The translations under genes were made by a program, and so were the position numbers. Shown in pieces: positions 1 through 11,662 of a stretch of 35,079 nucleotides of DNA (position 1 is its first letter; each line of letters opens with the position of its first letter). Location: positions 1 through 35,079 of the forward strand of contig NZ_LMOG01000006.1 of the NCBI RefSeq assembly GCF_001423495.1, read 5' to 3'. This stretch comes from Xanthomonas sp. Leaf131 (GTDB lineage Bacteria > Pseudomonadota > Gammaproteobacteria > Xanthomonadales > Xanthomonadaceae). The notes under the pieces were generated by a model. That model saw nothing but the letters and a program-made list of their open reading frames with translations, did no database searches and was not told the origin of the DNA.

Positions 1-1
1 C

Positions 2-85
2 ATCCCGCCGGCACAGTTCGCCGCCAACTACCGTACACAACAAGCCAACAACGCAGTACCCTTCAACCCCGGGCTTTATCAGTAA
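2..85 (+). CDS. C-terminal tail of an unidentified protein (5' end outside window)
   Basis: An open frame enters from the left edge and ends at TAA (83-85), giving 27 residues that finish with PFNPGLYQ. The amino-acid composition is plausible for a real protein end, but no family can be recognised from so few residues. The stretch is too short for codon use to decide, so this could also be a chance open frame. The next gene (slt) lies on the other strand and points toward this end, so the two would be convergent. Confidence 0.35.
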   Translation: MPPAQFAANYRTQQANNAVPFNPGLYQ

Positions 86-525
86 TCACTGGTACGGACG
101 ATGGGGGCAGGTCAGCTTCCCAAGACAAGCCGAGAAACAAGCGGGCTTTCAACAAGTGACCTACAACCTTCTCAGGGTCCCAAGGCAGACGTAGCAATGG
201 GCAGGTTTTGACCCGACCACCGACCAACTTCCTGGTGCGGTGTCCTCGCCGATTGCGGGACCGTGTGGCGGCATGGATGCCGCTACCGAGCCTCCACGGA
301 CGGATTCACGGCGTGTCCCGCGAGCGGCGAGGGCACCGCGCCCTCGACAGACTCAGCTTTTGACTGCACCTAACCTATGCAACGACCCTCGGTTGCCTTG
401 AAGCGTTAGAGGATGTTGATACAACAGTCGTCAGCGAAGATTGTCTGATTTGCAACTCGGCCAAAGCGCAAAGACACAAGTACGACTACCTCGTCCGGCA
501 GCCGTGCTCGTCAGCTAGCTGCAGC
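86..525. other. Intergenic region holding hairpin repeat copy A
   Basis: No convincing gene is seen between the left-edge tail and the slt stop codon. The recognisable content is the 116-bp hairpin repeat at 233-348. The rest shows no clear terminator or coding pattern. Confidence 0.6.
233..348 (+). repeat. Hairpin repeat, copy A (116 bp)
   Basis: This block matches 6097-6212 over its whole 116-bp length with only a handful of differences. It is an imperfect long palindrome: an outer arm resembling GGTGTCCTCGCCG pairs with CGGCGAGGGCACC near the far end. A nested hairpin has core GCGGCAT-GG-ATGCCGC. It has no coding capacity and behaves like a dispersed intergenic element of the MITE or REP kind. 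Confidence 0.8.
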
Positions 526-2502
526 TCAGTCCTGCGCCGCGTTATTGGCGGTCTGGCCCGGCGTGCACACCGGCTTCAAGCGCTTGTCCACCAGCTTGCC
601 CATCAGCCGGTCGCTCAGCGGCAGCATGTCGCCGTTGAGTTGCCAGTCGTAGATCACGCTGAAGGCAAGCACGCGCGCAACGTACTCGCGGGTTTCCTTG
701 TAGCTGATGGTTTCGATCCAGAAATCCGGCTCGAAGTTGGGCCGCTGCGATTGCCAGCGCCCGGTCGGTCCGGGGCCGGCGTTGTACGCGGCGATGGTGA
801 GATAGGGCAGGCCGTAGGTGTTGAGCAACTGGCGCAGGTAGGCGGTGCCGATGGCGATATTGGTGTCCGGCTCGTACAGGCTGGTGGCGCCTGCGTAACC
901 GGGCAGGGCGATGCCCTTGGCCACGGCCGCGCCGGTGCCCGGCAATACCTGCATCAGGCCCATCGCGTTGGCAGGCGAGCGTGCGCGTGGATTGAAGATG
1001 CTTTCGGCGCGGATCTCTGCTGCCACCCAGGCCGGGTCGATCGCGTTCTTGGCCGCTTCGCGGCGAATGCTCTCATCGTGATGCAGCGGAAAGCGCAGCG
1101 AATACAGCCGTTGTTCGTCCGGCTGTTTGCCGAGCGCGAACACCGCGCGATCGAACCAGCCGTTCTCGCTGGCCACTTGTACGGCCAAACGGCGTTGGGT
1201 GTCGTCGAAGCGGGTGGCGGCATCGTTCCATTCGGCCACCGCCCAACCGGGGCGATCGATCTGAAACAAGGCAATCGCGCGGATCAATGCCGGATCGCGC
1301 GCAACCGCGGCTTTGGCCTGCGGGTTGTCCTTGGGCTCCCATGGACACAGCCGATAGGGCTGCTGCAGGCGATCGGCGGCCAGGAAGCCGTGGAAGGTCG
1401 GCGATTGCGCGGCCGCGCGATATAGCGGTTGTGCGGCTGCGGCAGCGCCGGTCTTTTCGGCCAGGCGCGCTTCGAAATACTGCCAGCGCGAATCGCTGCG
1501 CTGGGTGGCAGACATCTTGCGGATCGCCGCCAATGCAGCCGGCCAGTCGCCACGCGACATCGCCTCACGCGCGCGCCATTCGTGCAGGCGTTCGTCGTAG
1601 GAGGCGTCGGGCACTGCGTTGAGGCGGCGTGCCGAATCCGGCAAGTACGAGGCCACTGTCCACAACGCAATCTGGTACAGCACCTGGCCGCGCTGCGCCT
1701 CGCTGAAGCCCAGCGCTGCCGCCAGCTGCGGCAACTGCTGCTCGGCCGCGTCCGGGTCGCTCTTGGCCAGCTTGGCCAACCCATCGACAGCAATGCCACG
1801 GCTGCGCTCGGTCTTGGGCCAACCCAGTGCACGCGGGTGCACCTTGTCCAGAAACGCGGCGTAGTCGGTGGCCAACGCCAGATCGGCCGCAGGCAGGCCG
1901 CGCGCGGCGGTGCGCATCACTGCAGGTAGCTGCGCATCGGCGGCCGCTTCCACGCGCTCCCAGCGCAGCGCGGGGGTGAGTTCGCCGCGCGATTCCAGCC
2001 CGGCGACCACCGGGTCGCAGGCATCGGGCAGCGCCTTGCCGTTGCGCCATAGCGTGAGCGCATCCCGGCTCCACTGCGTATCGAGCTTGCCGGTGGCCTG
2101 GCGCGCGGTGAGCTGTGCGCAGCGCAGGCCGAGGTTGTCGGTGGATTTCCAGTTGGCCAGCAGCGTGGTCCAGTCCTGACGCCGCGCCACCGCCGGCAAC
2201 CAGGTGCTGCGGAAGCTCTCGGCCACCGGCTGGCCGGCATAACGCTGCAGGAAGCTCTGCGCCTGCGCATTGGAGACGTTATCGATGTTGCGCTTGAGCG
2301 ATGCGAATTCCAGCCAGCCGTAAAGTGGATGGCGATTCAATGCGCTGAGTTGACCGGCATCGGATTGACCGCGCTCTGCAGCGGCGATGGCGTCGCGCAT
2401 GGCGGTCAGCTGCGGGTCCAGGCTTTGGGCATGCAGCGTAGTGCTGCCAAGGCACAGCAGGCCGACGAGAATAGAAGCAAGAGAGTAAGAATAGGCCATC
2501 AT
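526..2502 (-). CDS. slt: Soluble lytic murein transglycosylase
   Basis: This 658-residue periplasmic enzyme of the Slt70 family cleaves the MurNAc-GlcNAc bond of peptidoglycan to give 1,6-anhydro ends. It begins with two Met codons and a signal peptide (hydrophobic stretch about residues 7-24, likely cleavage after LHA). The middle is a long Ala-rich alpha-helical repeat region, as in the U-shaped domain of Slt70. The catalytic domain is C-terminal: the RAESIFNPRARS motif gives the general-acid Glu at about residue 500, followed by AMGLMQVLP, IAIGTAYL and IAAYNAGPGPTGRW, all typical of the SLT fold. The length fits the family. An AGG about 10 bases upstream supports the start. The gene appears monocistronic, with an AT-rich promoter region. 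Confidence 0.93.
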   Translation of the reverse strand: MMAYSYSLASILVGLLCLGSTTLHAQSLDPQLTAMRDAIAAAERGQSDAGQLSALNRHPLYGWLEFASLKRNIDNVSNAQAQSFLQRYAGQPVAESFRSTWLPAVARRQDWTTLLANWKSTDNLGLRCAQLTARQATGKLDTQWSRDALTLWRNGKALPDACDPVVAGLESRGELTPALRWERVEAAADAQLPAVMRTAARGLPAADLALATDYAAFLDKVHPRALGWPKTERSRGIAVDGLAKLAKSDPDAAEQQLPQLAAALGFSEAQRGQVLYQIALWTVASYLPDSARRLNAVPDASYDERLHEWRAREAMSRGDWPAALAAIRKMSATQRSDSRWQYFEARLAEKTGAAAAAQPLYRAAAQSPTFHGFLAADRLQQPYRLCPWEPKDNPQAKAAVARDPALIRAIALFQIDRPGWAVAEWNDAATRFDDTQRRLAVQVASENGWFDRAVFALGKQPDEQRLYSLRFPLHHDESIRREAAKNAIDPAWVAAEIRAESIFNPRARSPANAMGLMQVLPGTGAAVAKGIALPGYAGATSLYEPDTNIAIGTAYLRQLLNTYGLPYLTIAAYNAGPGPTGRWQSQRPNFEPDFWIETISYKETREYVARVLAFSVIYDWQLNGDMLPLSDRLMGKLVDKRLKPVCTPGQTANNAAQD

Positions 2503-2524
2503 GCGATCATACCTAAAATCGCGA

Positions 2525-2552
2525 TATATAGCGCAATATTTTTATTTATGAA
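2525..2552 (-). promoter_or_regulatory. Candidate promoter of slt
   Basis: Read on the minus strand, TTCATA (2547-2552) and TATATA (2525-2530) are separated by 16 bases and lie 22 bases upstream of the slt start. The surroundings are unusually AT-rich, so chance matches are likely; the call rests on position only. Confidence 0.35.
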
Positions 2553-2854
2553 GACCCGCATTTTAAGGAAACACTTTCATGGTCCTCTTGCGAATTAAGT
2601 GTTAAGCGATGCTGGACCCTAAGTGGTGTTTTTATTTAAGTGTGTTGAAATTATTGGCTGAAAATTTCAGCACTATTTTAATATGGAGGTGCATCTATAA
2701 TTTAAATTAGTAAATTTTGTGAAGTGCGTTAGTTTATATGATTTACCGCGGGATTTGCAAAAGGCGAGCTGCAGAATTTGCTGATTAAGTCTAGTGCAGT
2801 TCAAATGGGCGGATAAGATGAAGTTGGTGCACGTAATTGAATGATTGGCTAACT

Positions 2855-2890
2855 AAAAAATTCTGAGCCGTAAATGAGCGGCCCAGAATT
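2855..2890 (-). terminator. Rho-independent terminator of the secreted-protein gene
   Basis: An 11-12 bp stem (2859-2870 with 2879-2890, one mismatch, 8-base loop) is followed on the minus strand by a run of six U residues (A run at 2855-2860). It lies about 55 bases past the stop codon of the gene ending at 2946. Confidence 0.75.
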
Positions 2891-2945
2891 CAAGTTGATC
2901 AAAAAGGTTGTAACAATTAATTATATTTCTTTAATGGGGTCTCCC

Positions 2946-3845
2946 TCACTTCGCCTTGCAGGTTAAATTGGCACCGTCCCACCCGCATGCCATACCTGTG
3001 CTAGATGAAGAGCCGTTCGATACAGGAACACCATAAATGCCTGCACTCCCCTGCCAACTACCAAAGGATCCTCCACTCGAAAAACGGTACTCCCCCGCAT
3101 AACCTCCTGCAGTATCGGGGTTTGCGATGTTTGCATCAGGGAGTAGATTGCCAACGTCATCTCTACTTTCTCCGTTGACATATCTTGCCTCGGTAATTGT
3201 TGATGGGTCTATGGTATAGACTGTCCTTGTTCCATTTTGCCAAATAATGAGAAATCTATAGGAGCCGACGCCTATGGTTGATCCTCCGATACTAAGTATG
3301 ATGGATTGAAGCTGGAAGGCGAGACTATCCCACGTTGGATTGCCGGTAGTTGCACCAGCTAGCTCGCGAGCTAAAGCTTGGCCAAGTAGGCCGCGAACTG
3401 ATGCTGAATTAACAACTTCATAGGCATTGGAGTTTCTGAAGGCGTCCGGAAATTGGATTGGATTAGAGTAGTTGGGGTCGCCAGGCCGTAATATTATGTT
3501 TACACTGCCAGAGTCAGTTGCTACCATAAAATCTTTGGAATTAATATTTTTTTCAATTATCGCTGATGGCCCGGAAATGCTCATGCCTCTAAGGAATGAT
3601 TGGTTAATTGATTCGGGAACTTGGTTGGTTACGGCTCTATACCGTTTCAACTCCCGATCATATTCTACTTCATAAGCGTATAGTTTCTGGCTATCATAGT
3701 CGAGCACTAGGGTATATCCAGTACCTGAGTTTATTGCTGCGTCTTTAGGCGAAAAACAGTAATTGCAAACCACCACGCCAGCAGCTTCCGCGCTGGTGCT
3801 GGCGAGGAATGAAAATAGCACTACAGAAAACGCTAAAATTTTCAT
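2946..3845 (-). CDS. Secreted protein of unknown function in AT-rich island
   Basis: This 299-residue protein is not recognised. It starts with a clear Sec signal peptide (MKILAFSVVLFSFLASTSAEAAG, cleavage near residue 21-22), so the mature protein should be periplasmic or exported. The mature N-terminus has a CxxC pair (Cys27, Cys30 in VVCNYC), and two more Cys lie at the C-terminus (ACGW and LTCK), which could form disulfides. The C-terminal third is rich in Gly and Ser. AAAAGGA 6-7 bases upstream of the ATG is a good ribosome site, and a U-run terminator follows the gene. Base composition is strongly AT-shifted relative to slt and valS, suggesting acquisition by transfer. No enzyme motif is seen. 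Confidence 0.8.
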   Translation of the reverse strand: MKILAFSVVLFSFLASTSAEAAGVVVCNYCFSPKDAAINSGTGYTLVLDYDSQKLYAYEVEYDRELKRYRAVTNQVPESINQSFLRGMSISGPSAIIEKNINSKDFMVATDSGSVNIILRPGDPNYSNPIQFPDAFRNSNAYEVVNSASVRGLLGQALARELAGATTGNPTWDSLAFQLQSIILSIGGSTIGVGSYRFLIIWQNGTRTVYTIDPSTITEARYVNGESRDDVGNLLPDANIANPDTAGGYAGEYRFSSGGSFGSWQGSAGIYGVPVSNGSSSSTGMACGWDGANLTCKAK

Positions 3846-3951
3846 AAAAATCCTTTTCTAGCAGGCCCCTGTATAGGGATTAATACAGAATAAATTAAGA
3901 TTAATTTGTGATGAAATTCACACTCGGTAAGATTATTGGGCGCGTATTCGA

Positions 3952-5802
3952 TTGGCGAGTTTCCGCAGGCGAAGTCCAAACAACCAGGCCGCGCCCGAGC
4001 CGATCTTTCTCGGCCCCGATGCCGGCACCGGCAATGCGCTGGCCGACAACATCGTGATTTCGGCGCTGAATCCGTTCAATCCGTTCGGCTTCGAGTTGAA
4101 CTCGGCCACCAACCTGATCCAGATCGGCCGCCGCCCGGTGGAAGGCGGGCCACGTCGGTTCGAGCAACAGGTCGACACGCAATACTTCGGCACCGGCCTG
4201 GTCGGCACCTTCGAAGGTGCGGCGCGCACATGGTTCTGGGACGTCAACGGCATGTACAGCAAGAACAAGGCCGAACAGACCAACTACGGTAGCTACAACC
4301 TGTTCAACATCAATCTGGGGCTGGGCGATCCGGCCGCGTGCGCGGCGGTGGCCGGCTGCGTGCCGCTGGATATCTTCAGCGGTGCCGGCAGCATCACGCC
4401 GGAGATGTTGCGCTGGATCCAGCCGGTGGTGCGCGACCGCAGCCAGAACGAATTGAGCCTGTTCACCGCCAACCTCAGCAGCGAGTTGTTTCAGTTGCCC
4501 GGCGGCGCTGTGTCGTTTGCCACCGGCTACGAATACCGCAAGTACGAAGGCGCGTATCAACCCGATCCGCTCACCGTGGCCGGGCGCTACAACGGGGTGC
4601 CGTCGTTGCCGACCTCGGGCAGCTACGACGTCAACGAAGCCTATCTCGAACTCAATATTCCGATCTTCGCCAACTCGTCGTTGGGCGACAAACTCGATTT
4701 GAATATCGCCGGCCGTTATTCGGATTACTCCACCTTCGGCGGCGAGTTCACGCCCAAGTATGGCTTGCGCTGGCAAGTCACCGACGAGTTCGTGCTGCGC
4801 ACCAGCTATGCCGAAGGCTTCCGTGCGCCGACCATCGGCGAGTTGTTCGGTTCGGCGGCGCGCGCGGATTTGCAGTTGTCGGATCCATGCTCGATCGGGC
4901 TGGGCGGCACTGCGCCGCGTGGCAGTGCCGCCAACTGCGCCGCGCTTGGTGCGCCGGTGGGCTATCAACAGGCCAATCAGCAGATTTCGGTCACTACCGG
5001 CGGTAACGAGCAGTTGGATCCGGAGCGCTCGCGCAGTTTCAGTGCCGGTTTTGTGTTCAGCCCGGGCTTTGCGAGTAATGCCAGTTGGTCGGATCGCCTC
5101 GATCTGGAAATGACGTTCTATCGTCATCATGTGGATGGCGCGATCCAGGCGATCAATGCGCAAACGCAGCTGGATCTGTGCGTGGATACGCTGGACGCGT
5201 TGTACTGCAACGGCATCACGCGTGCGTCCACCGGTGGCATCAATGCATTCAACAATCGGCTGACCAATCTGGGTTCGATCAAGACCGACGGTTGGGACGT
5301 GGATCTGTTCTGGACGCTGCCGGAAACCGGGTTGGGCCGCTTCAAGTTGTCCTGGCAGAACACCTTCGTGGGCCGTTATGAGGCGCTGGGTGCAGCAGGT
5401 CAACGGCAGCCGCAGGGGCCGGGGGTCGAAGTGGTGGACAGTGCAATTCCCGAGTGGACCAGCAACGCGGTGCTGGACTGGTCGTTGGGCAACTGGACTG
5501 CATCATGGACCGCGCGCCACATCTCCAAACTCACCGAGCAATGCGGCGATGCGGTGGAATTTGCGGTGTGTTCCGATCCGATCGTGGGCACCAATCGCCT
5601 GGATGCGATCACTTATCACGATGCGCAGGTGGGTTATCGCGTCGATTGGCTCAAGGGTCTGCAACTGACGGCGGGCTTGAACAATGTCTTCGACAAGGAT
5701 CCGCCGCTCTGCCTATCGTGCTCACTCAATGGCTATGACGCATCCACTTACGACATCCCCGGTGGACGCTTCTGGTATGCGCGTGTGGATTTGAAGTTTT
5801 AG
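3952..5802 (+). pseudogene. TonB-dependent outer-membrane receptor, 5'-truncated remnant
   Basis: The frame encodes about 600 residues of beta-barrel from a TonB-dependent receptor of the large xanthomonad family. Recognisable sequence starts near 3985-4015 (PDAGTGNALADN, then NPFNPFGFELN). Barrel landmarks follow: AGRYSDYSTFGGEFTPKYG, LRTSYAEGFRAPTIGELF, LDPERSRSFSAGF, LTAGLNNVFDKDPP and the C-terminal GRFWYARVDLKF with terminal Phe. Family members are usually 900 residues or more, with a signal peptide, TonB box and plug domain. None of these is present: the frame meets a stop at 3928-3930 and upstream DNA is the AT-rich island. The first possible start is a TTG at 3952 without a ribosome site. 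The body has no internal stop or frameshift, so the truncation is probably recent. It could not be exported as it stands. Confidence 0.85.
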
Positions 5803-5877
5803 TCCATCAGGTCAGTCGTATAGCGCAGAGCGGCTGATCTGCTATTTGGTTGCAAGGCCCTTGCCCATCCACCATCA

Positions 5878-5962
5878 CGGGACACGCCGCAAGTACGTCC
5901 TTGTAGGCTCTTACGCGGCATCCATGCCGCGTAAGGTCCCGCGACGCTGGGCGGGCAAGGAC
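5878..5962 (-). repeat. Hairpin repeat, copy C (diverged, inverted)
   Basis: The reverse complement aligns with copies A and B through GGGACACGCCG, the TACGTCC-like segment, the GCGGCATCCATGCCGC core and GGTCCCGC. The inner stem is a perfect 12 bp (5910-5921 with 5924-5935), using CTTAC/GTAAG at its base where copy B uses GTG/CAC. Both stems stay paired despite the sequence change. Confidence 0.65.
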
Positions 5963-6096
5963 CAATCGTGAGTATCGGTGTGCATGGTGCAGGCAATGCA
6001 CGATGCAGGTTGTTCGGATAGCCGTGGTTCCGGTTTGCTTTTCAACGCAAGCCGAGCAATCAACAAGCTTTTAGGAAAGCAAATCGACTCACTCTC

Positions 6097-6212
6097 TGGT
6101 GCGGTGTCCTTGCCGCTTGCGGGACCGTGTGGCGGCATGGATGCCGCCACCGAGCCTCCACGGACGGATTTACGGCGTGTCCCGCGAGCGGCGAGGGCAC
6201 CGCGCGCTCGAC
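6097..6212 (+). repeat. Hairpin repeat, copy B (116 bp)
   Basis: This is a near-identical direct copy of 233-348, with the same length and the same nested palindromes. Its inner hairpin GTGGCGGCAT-GG-ATGCCGCCAC is a perfect 10 bp. It lies about 80 bases downstream of the end of valS. Confidence 0.8.
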
Positions 6213-6294
6213 CATCGACCAACTGATCGGTTGTCCCTTCGAATACCGACCGCGGTCGCCTGGTGGCGGCGCGGTCGCGTGGTCTATTGCTGCG

Positions 6295-9180
<2,886 letters not shown>

Positions 9181-9186
9181 AAGGCA

Positions 9187-9286
9187 GGGAATGGAGAGTC
9201 GGGAATAGGGAATGGGTAAAGCGGCTGCGCTGATCGGTGACGGTCTGATGGGAGGGAGCCGATGTTCGATTCCCGATTCCCGATTC
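9187..9286. repeat. GGGAATC-type inverted repeat in the holC-valS gap
   Basis: The left arm (9187-9216) carries three GGGAAT units. The right arm (9266-9286) carries CGATTCCCGATTCCCGATTC, its reverse complement in type. The arms can pair around a loop of about 50 bases. The right arm overlaps the stop codon of holC (9285-9287). The same unit type occurs inside purL at 19086-19108 and 19754-19783. Confidence 0.75.
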
Positions 9287-9710
9287 ACATGTCGTACTTG
9301 GTCAGTTCCAGGCCCAGGGCCTTGTACTGCTTCCAGCGCTCGCGCAGCGGTTCGCGCGAGGCGGGGTCGGCGGGGACGACTTCCAGCACGCGGTCGCAGG
9401 CGCCCAGGTAGGGGTCGTCGCGCAGGTTGATCACCAGCGGGCGCGAGGGCGCGGCGAACTCCGGGGCGGCGATCAGCACCGGGGCGAGTTCGTCCTCTTC
9501 GTCGGTGCCGGCGATCTGATGCGGAATATAGGCTTCGTCGTCGAACGCCCACAGCAGGTCGTCCAGCGCCTCGGCCTGTTCGGCATCGCGCGCCAGAATC
9601 AGCGTGGAGAGATTGGCGTCGTAGGCCTTGCGCGCCAGCTCGCAGACCAGCCGCAGCGGTTCATTGAGGAAGCGCGGTTTGGCGATCAGATAAAAGTCGG
9701 CACGGGGCAT
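9285..9710 (-). CDS. holC: DNA polymerase III subunit chi
   Basis: This 141-residue protein is the chi subunit of the DNA polymerase III clamp-loader assembly, which contacts SSB on the lagging strand. It opens [15 protein letters not shown] and has the family's alternating pattern: [32 protein letters not shown] followed by IPHQIAG and PLVINLRDD, read here as segments rather than a formal domain hit. The start was placed at the ATG (9708-9710), 7 bases after the stop of the upstream membrane-protein gene; a longer frame would overlap that gene. No strong ribosome site is visible, so translational coupling is likely. The neighbours pepA and valS match the common gammaproteobacterial pepA-holC-valS arrangement, which supports the call. 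Confidence 0.9.
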   Translation of the reverse strand: MPRADFYLIAKPRFLNEPLRLVCELARKAYDANLSTLILARDAEQAEALDDLLWAFDDEAYIPHQIAGTDEEDELAPVLIAAPEFAAPSRPLVINLRDDPYLGACDRVLEVVPADPASREPLRERWKQYKALGLELTKYDM

Positions 9711-9717
9711 GGTCAGA

Positions 9718-10083
9718 TCACGAAACGAAAGGGAAAACAGATTCGGCAACGACGCAGCCGAGCGTGAACAGCAGGCCGGACGCCAGTATCGCCAGCAGAA
9801 ACCCGCCTGTGGCGCGCAGGCGTCGGCCGGCAGGCCGCGAGCGATACAGATAGATGAGGATGAACACCAGCCAGGCCAGCACCATCCCGATGTTGAGCCA
9901 CATCGGGCGGCGATAGCCTTGCTGGCGGCTGTCGGCCGCCAGCCAGACGAAGATCAGCGCCAGCAACAGCGCAAACCGCACCAGGTCGGCGGTAGCGCCG
10001 TTCCACCAGCCGGGTACCGCGCTGGCGGCCCCGTCCACCAGCACGAAGCCAGCGATCAGGGCCAGTGCAGCGCGTGGCGACAT
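9718..10083 (-). CDS. Small inner-membrane protein between pepA and holC
   Basis: This 121-residue protein of unknown function has four predicted membrane helices: about residues 4-24 (ALALIAGFVLVDGAASAVPG), 34-50 (LVRFALLLALIFVWLAA), 63-82 (LNIGMVLAWLVFILIYLY) and 95-115 (LLAILASGLLFTLGCVVAES). There are basic stretches between helices 2-3 and 3-4. The start is the ATG at 10081-10083, which overlaps the pepA stop as TGATG, so it is almost certainly translated by coupling to pepA. It ends 7 bases before holC. Its place inside the operon argues that it is real; nothing in the sequence points to a function. Confidence 0.8.
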   Translation of the reverse strand: MSPRAALALIAGFVLVDGAASAVPGWWNGATADLVRFALLLALIFVWLAADSRQQGYRRPMWLNIGMVLAWLVFILIYLYRSRPAGRRLRATGGFLLAILASGLLFTLGCVVAESVFPFVS

Positions 10084-11555
10084 CAGGCTGCGCGGTCGAG
10101 CAACCACTGCGTCAGCAGCCCGACCGGGCGGCCGGTGGCCATGCCGCGCTTGCCTTCGTCGCTGGCCACGCCGGCGATGTCCAGATGCGCCCAGCGCTGG
10201 TTTTCGGTGAAGCGCGACAGGAAGCAGCCAGCAGTGATCGCGCCGCCCCAGCGGCCGCCGATGTTGTAGACGTCGGCGAAGCTGGAATCCAGCAGGCCCT
10301 GGTACTCGTCCCACAGCGGCAGGCGCCAGGCGCGGTCGAACACGTGCTCGCCGGCGGCCAGCAGTTCGTTGGCCAGGTCGTCGTGCTTGCTCATCAGGCC
10401 GGCGGTCTGGTGGCCCAGCGCCACCATGCAGGCACCGGTCAGCGTGGCCACGTCCACCAGTGCTTCAGGGTTGAAGCGCTCGGCGTAGGTCAGCGCATCG
10501 CACAGGATCAGGCGGCCTTCGGCGTCGGTGTTGCCGACCTCGATGGTCTTGCCGGACATGCTGGTGATCACATCGGAGGGGCGATACGCGTTGCCGTCGA
10601 TGGCGTTTTCCACCGCCGGCACCACCACCACCAGGTTGATCGGCAGCTCGGCCTTGACCGTGGCCACGAACGTGCCGATGACGTTGGCGCCGCCGCACAT
10701 GTCGTACTTCATTTCCTCGATGCCGCCCTGCGTCTTGAGGTTGACGCCGCCGGTATCGAAGGTGATGCCCTTGCCCACCAGCACATAGGGGCGCGCGTCG
10801 CCGCCGCCGTTCCACTTCAGCACGATCAGGTGTGGGCGGTTGGCCGAGCCGCGCGCCACCGACAGCAGCGAGCCCATGCCCAGCGACTCCATCTGCGTCT
10901 CGTCTAGGATCTCGGCTTCGGCGCCGGGGAATTTGCCGGCAAATGCGGCCGCGGTCTCGGCCAGGTAGGCCGGGGTGCAGTAGTTCGGCGGCAGGTTGCC
11001 CAGTTCGCGGGCGAACTCCACGCCTTCGGCAGTGGCAATGCCCACGGCCAGTGCGCGGGCGTCGTCGCCGGCGATCGCCAGCGTGGTCAGGCCGGTCTCG
11101 TCGACCTTCTTCTTGCCCAGCGTGGCGGTGTAGCGGTAGGCGGCGTGGTCGCTGACGATGATCGCCTGACGGATATTCCACGCGCCATCGCGCGCCTTGA
11201 CCGGCAATTCGGTCAGGGTCAACAGGGCGGTGCCGACCGCGCCGGTCTTCAGCGCACGGGCCGCATCGCCGATCGCCTTGAGGTAGGGCGCCACGCCGAA
11301 CTTGCCGGTCTCTCCGAGGCCGACCACCAGTACGCGCGGGGCGGCCACGCCAGGCAGGTCGTGCAGCAGGGTGGTGCTGCCGGTCTTGGCAGCCACATCG
11401 CCACGTGCCACCAGCGCCGTCAAACGGCCCTGGCTGGCGCTGTCCAGCGCCTGTGCAGCGGGCGACAGGGTCTTGTCGGCGAACACGCCAACCACGATGC
11501 AGTCGACGGCGGCGCTTGCCGGCGCGTCTTGGTTCAGGGTGAATTGCAGGGCCAT
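10083..11555 (-). CDS. pepA: Leucyl aminopeptidase (M17 family)
   Basis: This 490-residue cytoplasmic dizinc aminopeptidase removes N-terminal residues, preferring Leu. In E. coli PepA also binds DNA as an accessory factor for Xer recombination. The N-terminal macro-like domain ([19 protein letters not shown] onward) is followed by the catalytic domain with [11 protein letters not shown] (metal-binding Lys and Asp) and the M17 signature NTDAEGRL at residues 342-349. Length fits the family (about 500). It is the first gene of the minus-strand operon and its start faces lptF across a 107-base shared promoter region. The presence of xerD 3.4 kb away is notable but probably coincidental. Confidence 0.95.
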   Translation of the reverse strand: MALQFTLNQDAPASAAVDCIVVGVFADKTLSPAAQALDSASQGRLTALVARGDVAAKTGSTTLLHDLPGVAAPRVLVVGLGETGKFGVAPYLKAIGDAARALKTGAVGTALLTLTELPVKARDGAWNIRQAIIVSDHAAYRYTATLGKKKVDETGLTTLAIAGDDARALAVGIATAEGVEFARELGNLPPNYCTPAYLAETAAAFAGKFPGAEAEILDETQMESLGMGSLLSVARGSANRPHLIVLKWNGGGDARPYVLVGKGITFDTGGVNLKTQGGIEEMKYDMCGGANVIGTFVATVKAELPINLVVVVPAVENAIDGNAYRPSDVITSMSGKTIEVGNTDAEGRLILCDALTYAERFNPEALVDVATLTGACMVALGHQTAGLMSKHDDLANELLAAGEHVFDRAWRLPLWDEYQGLLDSSFADVYNIGGRWGGAITAGCFLSRFTENQRWAHLDIAGVASDEGKRGMATGRPVGLLTQWLLDRAA

Positions 11556-11662
11556 TGATCAGATTCCGTAGGCAAATCCGTACAATCGCGGACTGTTTAC
11601 GCCAGCCTGATTAGGCTGACGCCGCCGCGAACGAATCCGAGAGTTTAAAACAAGCCCACCCT
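11556..11662. promoter_or_regulatory. Divergent pepA / lptF promoter region
   Basis: This 107-base gap must hold both promoters. On the plus strand TACAAT (11581-11586) is a good -10 candidate for lptF, but no well-spaced -35 is visible (TTGATC at 11555-11560 is 20 bases away). An inverted repeat CAGCCT-GATT-AGGCTG lies between the two candidate start regions at about 11606-11621 and could be an operator or a small hairpin. Confidence 0.45.

Larger units (their letters stand above)
2503..2945. other. AT-rich intergenic region
   Basis: About 440 bases separate the divergent slt start from the end of the next gene. They are far richer in A and T than the flanking housekeeping DNA. They contain the candidate slt promoter and the terminator of the downstream secreted-protein gene. 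No further gene is supported. Confidence 0.6.
5803..6294. other. Intergenic region with two hairpin repeats
   Basis: This is the gap between the receptor remnant and the valS stop codon, where the two genes converge. It carries the inverted, diverged repeat copy C (5878-5962) and direct copy B (6097-6212). No gene or clear U-tailed terminator is seen in the rest. Confidence 0.6.

Noticed and set aside
3901..5403. 500-residue open frame antisense to the receptor remnant
   Set aside because: Arg/Gln/His-rich composition typical of a shadow in GC-rich DNA; the plus strand has clear TonB-receptor motifs.
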